Positions 56,203 through 64,000 of a stretch of DNA of 64,000 bases are shown here, in pieces. The stretch lies in the NCBI GenBank assembly GCA_015680685.1, contig MNCI01023302.1, forward strand, positions 782,229 through 846,228, read 5' to 3'. Position 1 is the first letter of the stretch. Every line of letters starts with the position of its first letter. This DNA is from Gnetum montanum. Lineage: Eukaryota; Streptophyta; Gnetopsida; Gnetales; Gnetaceae. A program made the translations under genes and the position numbers. Under the pieces are notes generated by a model, which saw only the letters and a program-made list of their open reading frames with translations, made no database searches and was not told the origin of the DNA.

Positions 56203-57195
56203 TGATGAGCGGTGAGGTACCCCTATGCTCAACCATATGAATACAAGCATTTCACACACAATTCGGTCAAATTCCAAGGACTAAGTGCTTATGCACCCTC
56301 ATGGAACAAGGATGGGTTGGTTGATCGTTGTCTTCCCAAACTTACTTGTATGTCATGATTGTATGATTAAGTAAGTTTGAGGCATATGATTTTTATGGTT
56401 TTTATGTTTTTATGTCCTACTACTAATAAGAGAGGAGAGAAAGATAACTAAGTGACTAATTTAACTTAACTACTAATTAACTAGGCTTTAACTAATCTTA
56501 ACACCAGTATTCGTTCTCACTTTCCGCACACATCCTGAACTAGCGCAACACTTCTAGGATTACCAAACAAGTGTTACACGCATGCTCGAAGTGATCATAC
56601 TGTGTAATTTAACGATTTGCTTAATTGATCAAAATGAATTGCTACGCTAATAACATAAATGTAAAGTGCATAAAATAAAATAAAATAAAATAAATGCATA
56701 AGAACATAAAATAAAAAAAATGCATAAGAGAAAAAATCTCAAGTGCTATAAGGATGAATCAAAGAGCTCGTCTTTATTATCGTACACAAGGTGTGCTTAG
56801 GTACACAATGCTCGAATAAAGATCTATCCACACTTCAACCTCTTGTTGCAAGCACTTGGAAAATACTACAAGAGTTTTGCTACTTGACTACTAAAAGACT
56901 TCTTTTCCAATTGTGCGCTTGGGCATTGTATTTATAGGAAACTACTTTAATAATTAGAGTAACGACTCTAATAATTAGAATAACTGCTAAAGTAACCACT
57001 AGAGTAACGACTCTAATAATTAGAATAACTACCAGAGTAACCACTCTAATAATTAGAATAACTGCTAAAGTAACTGCTAGAGTAACCACTCTAATAATTA
57101 GAATAACTATTAGAGTAACCGCTAGAGTAATCATCTAATAATTAGAATAACTACTAGAGTAACCACTCTAATAATTAGAGTAATTGCTCTCATCA
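56203..57195 (-). repeat. 5' LTR of element D (TAATTATTAG-type U3)
   Basis: 993 bp. On the minus strand TGATGAGAGCAATTAC...CCTCACCGCTCATCA. The U3 array lies at 56940-57190 and the TATA box in TTCCTATAAATAC (about 56930-56942). AATAAAGA poly(A) signal region near 56770. Confidence 0.92.
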
Positions 57196-57354
57196 ATCGT
57201 GCATCTAAGTGTTGTATTTATAGTTAGGCACATGTCCCATGATATTAGATATCTGATGTCGCATAATGGGCTCTGATATCAGATATGCGATATCTTAGCT
57301 TCCATATTGAACGCCTCATACCATAGCCATTGTAAAATGTGATTTATCACCTAT

Positions 57355-57620
57355 GGATACTATGTCCAATAGCCTGTATCCCCACATGAATCCTATAGTC
57401 ATGCCTCCTTCCCTTCTCACTATTACCCTCCAAAATACTACAAAGCACCTTCTCCAATGGGGAAGTCTCCTTTTTCATTTTATCCTCCTTAACACCCGTC
57501 CACTTCTACATCATAGCTGACTATACCTTTACCACTTGCTTCATCTATTTAGAGGGAAATCTCCATGTAGCCACAACTAAAAAATGCTACGAGGGTAGTG
57601 AATCTAGAGTCGAATATCCA
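57355..57620 (+). pseudogene. gag tail of element C (continuation after element A)
   Basis: Reads GYYVQ-PVSPHESYSHASF and Tyr/Pro-rich text (YYPPKYYKAPSPMGKSPFSF), matching B gag tail at 17340-17420. This proves that 25819 and 57355 were once adjacent. Confidence 0.8.
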
Positions 57621-57819
57621 TCTAAGTGGTCTTGAATCCAAGCCTTATAAAATAGACCATTCTTTAGAATTAGTAGTCCCACAAAACCCTCACAAACACT
57701 TGTGGTTGCCAACTCTACTACTTGTACCTCTAAAAATCTTATCAAACCACTTTCAAATCAAACATCTTCCAAATCCACATTATCATGTTAATCCATGTGG
57801 TCATATATTGGATAAAGGC

Positions 57820-58330
57820 TAGCCACCTTACTAGGAAGTGATTTGATTCTAGGAGTCCCCTCATCTACTTACAAATCACAGGATATGAACCATGCAAGGC
57901 TCTTTTGGATTTAAGTTCTAGAGTTAACTTGATTTCCCAAGAAATGTACAGGGCTTGGAACCTACCTCCATTGAAAAAGAGCAACATTAGATTAGAGTTG
58001 GTAGATCAATCCATCATTGTTCCTCTTGGGCTAGTGAAGAACATTGTGGCCATCATTTGTGGTTGATCCTATCTTGTTGATTTCTTGGTGATCCATGTGG
58101 AGAATTGCAAGGGAGACTTATCTATCATTATGGGAAGGGCATGGTTAAGCATAATAGATGCTAAGATGGGGATTATAGACCTTTCCTTTCAAATTTTTAA
58201 GGAAAATAAATTTGGTAAAGTGAAGAAGAACAGAATTCCATGCATGACATATAGTGACACAAGGTGCCATTGTGTGCAAAAATTGTGGACCATCAAAGAC
58301 ACATCACTTCAAGCATGCAACTAGTATAAT
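57820..58330 (+). pseudogene. Aspartic protease remnant of element C
   Basis: PCKALLDLSSRVNLISQEMY (about 57890-57945; the active-site D-S-G is now D-L-S), RLELVDQSIIVPLGLVKNIV, then an open run 58085-58324 with DLSIIMGRAWLSIIDAKMGI. Colinear with D protease. One stop at a former Trp/Gly position near 58065. Confidence 0.85.
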
Positions 58331-58539
58331 GAAATAGTAGTGACTTAGAGGTGCCTATATGTAGTAGCCACAAGACAAGAAGATACTTAGTGGTTGATGA
58401 CTGATGATTAAACAAAATCAACCGTATGCATGGAACTAGTTGAAAGCCTTACCATCATGTATGTGGAAAGCATGGACAAAATGAAGCAACTTCATTACCA
58501 TCTCTCCAATGAAAAAGGTGAAATGAATTAGGGAGAGTC

Positions 58540-59500
58540 TGAGATCCCTGATAACTTTAATTAAGAGCCCCTTGAATTAAAGGCTCTACTAGAAAACATG
58601 GAATATGCTTTTCTCAATAATGGCAAGCTGGTGATCAGCAATGCCAGACTTGCACTTGAACAAAAATAGAAATTGTTGAAAGTGGTGAAAAATGGCTAAT
58701 AGCCTTTGCTTGGTCATATCATGAGCTTACAGGAATAAATCCTTGGATATGCCAACACTAGATCTACACAAACTCCTCCATGAAGTCAAAAAGGTAATTG
58801 CAACGATGATTGAACTCCAAGCTTAAGCAGATTGTTAAGAAGGAGATTGAGTAACTCCTCAAAGTTGGGTTCATCTATCCAATTGTGAATAGTGAACGAG
58901 TTAGCCCACTCATTATTATTCTAAAGAAAAGAGAAAAATGGAGAATCTACATGGACTTTTGACTATTGAACATGCCAACATACAAGGACCAGTTTCGATT
59001 TCCATTTGTAGACTAGGTGTTGGACACCATGGCAAGGCATTGCTATTATAGCTTCTTGGATAATTATAGTGGCTATAACCAAATCTAGATAGCACTGGAG
59101 GACTAAGCCAAAACTGTGTTCACAAGCCCCTATGGGACTTTTGCATACAGGAAGATGTTGTTTGGCCTTTGCAATGTCCCTACTTCATTCCAATGATTGG
59201 TCCTCAACATCTTTCAACAAAAAATTAGTAGCAAAGTAAAAGTCTTCATGGATGACATTTCTAGCTATGGGGCTACATTTGAGCAAGCCTTGGACTGCCT
59301 TAAGTAAGTACTTCAAAGATGTGTGGAGACCAATTTGAGGTTCAATTGGCAAAAAAGTCATTTAATGGTCTAAGAAGGCATTGTCTTGGGACATAAAATT
59401 TCTAGTAAAGGGATCGAGGTGGACTTAAAAAAAGTATGAGTCATCCAAGGAATAACTAGATAACCTAAAATAATAAAAGATGTAAGGTCATTCCTTGGCC
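58540..59500 (+). pseudogene. Reverse transcriptase remnant of element C
   Basis: LLNMPTYKDQFRFPFVD (about 58960), YYSFLDNYSGYNQI (59045-59085), TVFTSPYGTFAYRKMLFGLC (59115-59175), VFMDDISSYGATFEQALDCL (59247-59305, catalytic FMDD kept), ETNLRFNWQKSHLMV. More stops than in D, consistent with the greater age of C. Confidence 0.87.
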
Positions 59501-59559
59501 ACACTAGTTATTATTGGCACTTCATCAAGAACTTCTTGAAAATCGCTAAACTATTGGTG

Positions 59560-60060
59560 GAACTAACAAAGAAGGATGCACTATTCACTTGGACCAAGGA
59601 ATGTAAGAGTACATTCCAATAGTTAAAGTATAAGCTCATAGAAACCCCAATTCTATGAGCACTTGACTGATCTAAGCCATTCCACATCATGATTGATGCA
59701 TCCAAGTATGCTTTGGGGACTGTGCGTACATAAGTAGACAATTAGAAACATCCCTATTGTATCCATTATGCAAGCCAAAGCCTTGTGGATGGATAATTAA
59801 ACTCCAATACCATTAAAAAGGAACTCATGGAAGTGGTGTATGCCTTAGAGAAATTTAGGCACTATGTACTTAGATATCAATTTTTTGTGCACATAGACCA
59901 TAGTGCTATCGGGTTCTTCATGAACAAACTAATGGTAATCCCTCATGTCATACAGTGACTAGTGATTCTTTAGGAGTTTGACCTTATTAATGTAGATAGA
60001 AAGGGGAGTAAGAATGTGGTTGCTAACTACTTATCTTAGTTACGATGGGATAACAAAGAG
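59560..60060 (+). pseudogene. RNase H remnant of element C
   Basis: FHIMIDASKYALGTVRT (59682-59730), then EVVYALEKFRHYVLRYQFFV (about 59830-59890), FFMNKLMVIPHVIQ and KGSKNVVANYLS (about 60000-60040; the usual NVVADHLS has Asp to Asn). Matches D at 51514-51194. Confidence 0.83.
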
Positions 60061-61140
60061 GATGAAGGTCCATTATCTGATCTATTTCTAGACAAACTCT
60101 TCATTGCTAGATTTGTTGCAGTTCAACATCCCAAAGATTCCAACTGGTATGATCACATCCTCTCCTACCTACTCACTTAAGAGATGCCACATGAATGGTA
60201 CAATAGGAAGCAACAATAGTTTCTTCACCAAGCCAAACACTATATGGAAATGAAGGGCAACCTCTACAAGAGTTGTGTTGATGGCTTGATATAATGGTGT
60301 GTACTTGATATTGATCACCTTTGAGTCCTCTAGGATGCTCATGAAGGCCCTTGTTAGGGCCAATATGCTTAAAAGAAAATACCCTTTAAAATCCTCATGG
60401 TACGATATTACTAGCTAACGATCTTCAAGGATGCCCATTAGTTCTTCTATTTTTGTGATAGATTCGAAAGAGATGGAGGAATGACTACATAGATGGAAGG
60501 GTTCCAATAGTGGATTCAACCATTGAAATCTTTCAATCTTTAGGGCATTGACTTCATGAGGTCCATCAATCCCATGTCCAATAGAAATGCATATATCATC
60601 ATCATTGTTGACTATTGTACTAAGTAGGCTAAAGTCATTGTTGTGATCGATTGTTCATCCTCTATGGTAGCACGGTTTGTATAACAAAATGTGGTAAATA
60701 GGTTTGGTATGCCAAGGACACTAAAAACTTATGCAACGCTTGGGGGTTGAACGTAAACTCAAAACACCATATCACCCCCAAGCCAATGGTCAAGCAGCAG
60801 TCACGAATAAGGAAATAATTAAGATAGTAACATGTACAGTTAGTAAGTAAAGGAAGGACTAGAGCACTAGACCCAATGATGCTCTTTGGGCTTGTTGATC
60901 AACTTGGAAACTTCCTATAGGTTATTTCCCTTATGAGTTAGTATACGGGAAATTTCCAACTCTTCTTATCCAAGTAGAGTTCCGTATACTTGCAATAGCC
61001 TATGAACTTGACCTTGATTCGAGTTTAGCCCAAAGAAAATTATTAATGAACTTAAACACACTAGATGAAAATCAATTAGTAGCCCTATCCTTGAATGAAG
61101 TACACAAGGCACACAAAAAAAAAAAAAAAAAAACATCATG
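60061..61140 (+). pseudogene. Integrase remnant of element C
   Basis: The zinc-binding region and core are readable in pieces: IDFMRSINPMSNRNAYIIII (about 60550-60605), VDYCTK.AKVIVVI, an HPQANGQAAVTNKE stretch (about 60770-60815), and the C-terminal part KFPTLLIQVEFRILAIAYEL (60950-61010). An A-run of more than 20 bases at about 61107-61132 lies in the C-terminal region (D has the matching HKAFNKQ text), probably slippage. Many stops and frameshifts. Confidence 0.78.
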
Positions 61141-62815
61141 ACCTCAAAATAAAAAAAAAATTTAAATTTCAATCAAGAGATAAGATTCTTTGCTATAACC
61201 CCATGCACATACCTTAATGCACAAAATTTCAAATGCTATGGGTAGGATCTTATATTTTTCATGCAACTTTTTCATAGGACAAATGACAAATTTACCACCC
61301 TTCTAGCCTAGACAAATGATTGCTAGTCAACATGCAACAAGTTAAAGCTTTCCTATAATCAATAATAACTAGTGGCAAGAACACCTCGACCAATGGTGAA
61401 GCATGTTCTATTTTTCAGATCTCCTCCTTCCAACTCAATTGTGGAGGAGATGGCCATCCATGCTAAGATCTTGTAATGGCTCCTCAATTTTTTAAATTTT
61501 TTATTTTACATCGTTCTTTATATGTTTTTCTATTTTCTTAAGTATTTTGCAATTTATTTAATATATTTTTCCTTATTTAAATTTTTTATGTGTTTTCTTC
61601 TTTATTACCATCAAGACTTTAGTGCTTAATATAGCTACTAATTGATGGAAGTTCAATTGAACCATATCTCATGTCTAAAGTGATTACTTAATGATTGGAT
61701 TTCATGTTTGAGTTATGACATCAATTAATGGAACATTGATTCTCTTATGGTCTTAGGTAATGAGCTCACATCATGCACCCATTCCACTCAAGCCCATGGA
61801 GTTCTTTCATCTTGGAAGCATGGTGTCCTTTCTTAATCACAACTTATAAAAGAATCTGTGACCTTGATACTTAACGAACTTAGAATGGTCAAGTGGAATA
61901 AATAAAAATGTGGCTTCAAGGGGACTTGTCACATTTTTTACCTACCTATCTTCTTGCATTTTATGGGTATTCTTATTGATTCCTCATCATTCCTACTAAT
62001 AACAATTAACAAGAAGAATGTCTTTGCATGGTGTGATTTCCATTAAAAAAAAACATGGGAATTCAAAGCACATCCATTAGATAAAATAATTTTCCATAAG
62101 CATTGGTTATGGGGCTGGAAAGATATGCTACCCATGCCTGCAGGTACCCCTTTAACTAAGGCCCTTCTTTACTTTTTGCTTCTCTATTCTTCTCTATTTG
62201 GAATGGTGGGTGATCTTTGGGAGTGGTCATGAACTTTGGAGGTTGAACAGTCTAAAGGTATTAATGCAACATCACTAAACATGGATGGAATTGGTTCTGA
62301 CTAAGGATGGGATGATATCAAGTCACATTAACCACATGTTTCGTAAGGACTTCATGTGACCAAGATGCGAGACTTCATTACCATACACACACTCTTTCTT
62401 CCATCATTCAACTCTTGACATCCACCACCTCATTGCTACCTATTATGGTTAATTAATGTGTCTATTTTGGTGTGTCCTAATTATTTGATGATTTCTTGTG
62501 TAGATTTGATTTTTAACAATCAATGACCATTCATCATCCTTGGTACCTATGGACTTTTTGGTATGAGGCATGCAAGGGCATTAATGACATAAGCGTACTA
62601 TGGGAGGAATCCACTTGCATATTCTTTGGTCTAGTCCTATTAAACTTCCTATCCCTTAGTTATTTTGCATTCAATTCAATTATTTTACAAAAGAAACATC
62701 TAGCTTTGTACTTCTTAGCATATGAAATTTTCTCCAAGTCTCTTTCCTAAATCAATTTCATGTCCTCTTCCATAATTTGTCATCATTCTAGGCTTTTTAG
62801 GCTTCCATAAATTGT
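61141..62815 (+). other. Conserved non-coding block of element C
   Basis: Polypurine-like AATTGTGGAGGAGATGGCC (61438-61456), a GTGGCTTCAAGGGGACTTG block (61909-61928), CTGGAAAGATATGCTACCCA (62116-62135) and CTATGGGAGGAATCCACTTG (62599-62618). Same order as in A, B, D and E. Confidence 0.7.
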
Positions 62816-62819
62816 TTCA

Positions 62820-63055
62820 AATGGCTACATTGACACAGCTTGATGCAGTGATGCATCCCCATTGATGTATCACCAAACACATAGAAATATGTGTTAACAC
62901 TTATCGATTTTTTCACTTTTGTATCAAATTGCAAGGGGAGTTTTTGCCATTTTTAGAATATAAAGATCTTTCAAACATCATAACTTTCATACTGCTTGTT
63001 CGATCAACCTTGTTTTTCGATCCCCTAGCTACCAAAGTTAAGCTTTATGTTGTGG
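62820..63055 (+). promoter_or_regulatory. Internal promoter-like region of element C (TGCATC/GTTAACAC type)
   Basis: GATGCAGTGATGCATCCCCA (62841-62860), ATTGATGTATCACC and AAATATGTGTTAACAC (62885-62900), then text aligning with the E region downstream of its TATA box (ACACTTA..., GGGGAGTTTTTG). The TATA box itself seems deleted. A polypurine-like ATGTTGTGGGGGCC lies at 63047-63060. The motif class matches C's own LTR, not the GATATCG class of E and A. Confidence 0.6.
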
Positions 63056-63320
63056 GGGCCACAATCCTTTAGTTTATGATGAAAATTTTTTCAGAAACTT
63101 TTCTAACTCCCTAAGGTTTAACTATTAAAATAATATTAAAACTCCCATCCATACAAAGTTAAACTTGATAAACAAACTCTAGTAAATACTAAATAAAATA
63201 ATGAACCTACCACGATCACAAATGAACCTAAGTGGGAACTTAAACAAATGAGAGGAGTATCAAAAAGGGAATAAGGGTTACACATTAATTGCTAATCTTT
63301 GGTTACATTTATGGTCACAA

Positions 63321-64000
63321 ATGGCACCAAAGAGAGGACCATCATAACCAAGGGAAAAGCGACCACAAAAAGAAAAGGGCGAGCAATAGTTGTAGTAGCC
63401 CCAAGAATAGGAAGTTGAAGTTACTCATGTGATGGGACCTCTTCGAGAGGATTTCAAAGTGGAATTTGTTTGATAGATTTCCACTATTGAAACTAGCCAA
63501 TCAAGGCAAGATGAGGCACCAAGGACAAGACCCAACTTGGAGGTAACATTGATAGAGACCTACCTTGAGAAGATTCTAACCAAGAAGGTTCAGAGTTTAG
63601 TTCTTCAAGAACTCCACTTTGGATCCTTCTTAGAACTAGCACCTAAGGAAGTTTGCATACAACTACAGGGGCTCCCATGTGGCTCAGTCTCTCCTTCAAT
63701 GGAGAATGGTACATGGGTGGAACTTACCTATTTTGGAACAACCAACAAGGAGACACATTGGTGAATATCAAAACATCATTATCTATTATTTAGTTAAGAT
63801 GATTGTGGAGGCCCTTAACTTACTTGATATAGGGGCAACTCTAGCACATATATCCATCCACGTGAACCTTGATCCCAAGAAAGAGTGGATCTAGCATTGC
63901 TATAGTATAAACTGTAAGGAGTACAATGACTAACCAAGGCAAAGCATGCATATTTTAAGATAGTGGCCTAACACCTAAACCCCACAATGAGGCCTAGCAA
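63321..64000 (+). pseudogene. ORF2 pseudogene of element C (N-terminal part, cut by the window edge)
   Basis: ATG 63321 (MAPKRGPS, stop soon after). Open run 63537-63764 with FGSFLELAPKEVCIQLQGLP, matching FAEFAPEVVRDYLKG in E. Then 63679-63894 in another frame reads KMIVEALNLLDIGATLAHIS, as ISKVLNLLNSGPNVAQLS in E. At least one frameshift near 63765. Continues past the window. Confidence 0.8.

Larger units (their letters stand above)
46919..57195 (-). mobile_element. Element D: full-length autonomous-type LTR retrotransposon (gag-pol, no ORF2)
   Basis: 10,277 bp on the minus strand, flanked by ATCAT/ATCGT (one CpG transition apart). Order: 5' LTR (57195-56203), primer site, gag, protease, RT, RNase H, integrase, non-coding block, polypurine tract, 3' LTR (47930-46919). 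It is the only complete gag-pol in the window, with comparatively few stops. ORF2 and the internal promoter are absent. U3 is of the TAATTATTAG type. A relative of this kind could supply enzymes to the pol-less elements. Confidence 0.93.
25820..57349 (-). mobile_element. Element A: minus-strand LTR retrotransposon (gag-protease and ORF2, no RT/integrase), carrying four nested insertions
   Basis: Flanked by CCTAT (25815-25819 and 57350-57354). Minus-strand order: 5' LTR (57349-57196 plus 46918-46183), primer site, gag, protease, non-coding block, internal promoter, ORF2 (40347 down to 26915), polypurine tract, 3' LTR (26707-25820). RT, RNase H and integrase are deleted between about 42590 and the conserved non-coding block. 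It hosts the solo LTRs at 28132-29041 and 29224-38959 (the latter with element E inside) and element D in its 5' LTR. Without the insertions it would be about 10.6 kb. Confidence 0.92.
21880..64000 (+). mobile_element. Element C: outermost autonomous-type LTR retrotransposon, interrupted and running off the right edge
   Basis: 5' LTR (21880-22752), primer site, gag (22898-25819 with an insertion), interruption by element A (25820-57349), then gag tail, protease, RT, RNase H, integrase (57355-61140), non-coding block, internal promoter-like region and the start of ORF2 at 63321. The join is shown by CCTAT on both sides of A (25815-25819, 57350-57354) and by gag reading on across it. It is the oldest layer: its coding parts carry the most stops and few CpGs. 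The 3' LTR is outside the window. Confidence 0.88.

Noticed and set aside
61107-61132. A-run as the poly(A) tail of a LINE insertion
   Set aside because: No LINE sequence precedes it and no target duplication flanks it. It lies within the integrase C-terminal region of element C and looks like slippage.

Overview
The window looks like nuclear DNA of a land plant with a large, retrotransposon-filled genome. I infer this from one split nuclear gene for a mitochondrial enzyme, plant-type Ty3/gypsy elements of the Athila/Tat kind primed by tRNA-Asp, RTE- and L1-type LINE remains, low GC and strong CpG loss in the repeats. A gymnosperm would fit, but the sequence does not prove the lineage. There are no bacterial genes, operons, CRISPR arrays, rRNA or tRNA genes.

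Layout. 1-3334: 3' part of one LTR retrotransposon (element X: ORF2 remains, polypurine tract, LTR, running in from the left). 3340-7245: gene-poor flank with a decayed RTE LINE and local duplications. 7246-13447 (minus): a 13-exon gene for the E2 subunit (dihydrolipoyllysine succinyltransferase) of mitochondrial 2-oxoglutarate dehydrogenase, 477 codons and apparently intact; its longest intron holds two LINE fragments in opposite directions. 13448-13804: the gene's probable promoter. 13805 to the right end: one nested stack of related LTR retrotransposons.

The stack is resolved by 5-bp target-site duplications (TSDs). An LTR (13805-14277 and 21119-about 21460) was split by element B (14278-21118, TSD CTTGG). 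Element C (21880 to beyond 64000, plus strand; gag, pol, internal promoter region, ORF2) is the outermost host of the rest. C was hit by a solo LTR (23048-23870, TSD AGTAG) and by element A (25820-57349, minus strand, TSD CCTAT). A was hit in its ORF2 by a solo LTR (28132-29041, TSD GTAGT) and by another solo LTR (29224-38959, TSD ATAGG), and in its 5' LTR by element D (46919-57195, minus, TSD ATCAT/ATCGT). The 29224 LTR was itself split by element E (30135-38914, TSD CTCAT). The deepest chain has four levels: C, A, the 29224 LTR, E. With element X and the LTR remnants, about five sixths of the window is LTR-retrotransposon sequence.

All elements share one plan: LTR (TGATGAG...CTCATCA), tRNA-Asp-type primer site, gag, sometimes protease-RT-RNase H-integrase, a conserved non-coding block, sometimes a second promoter-like region, a long ORF2 (plant-transposon-protein-like core plus long coiled coil), a G-rich polypurine tract, LTR. 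C and D carry pol. A, B and E have lost most or all of it, so they would depend on enzymes supplied in trans. The point most worth following: the LTR U3 regions carry one of three unrelated motif arrays (GATATCGCG-type, TGCATC/GTGTTAACAC-type, TAATTATTAGAGT-type), and in the three elements where the region upstream of ORF2 can be read, it carries the same array class as that element's LTR.
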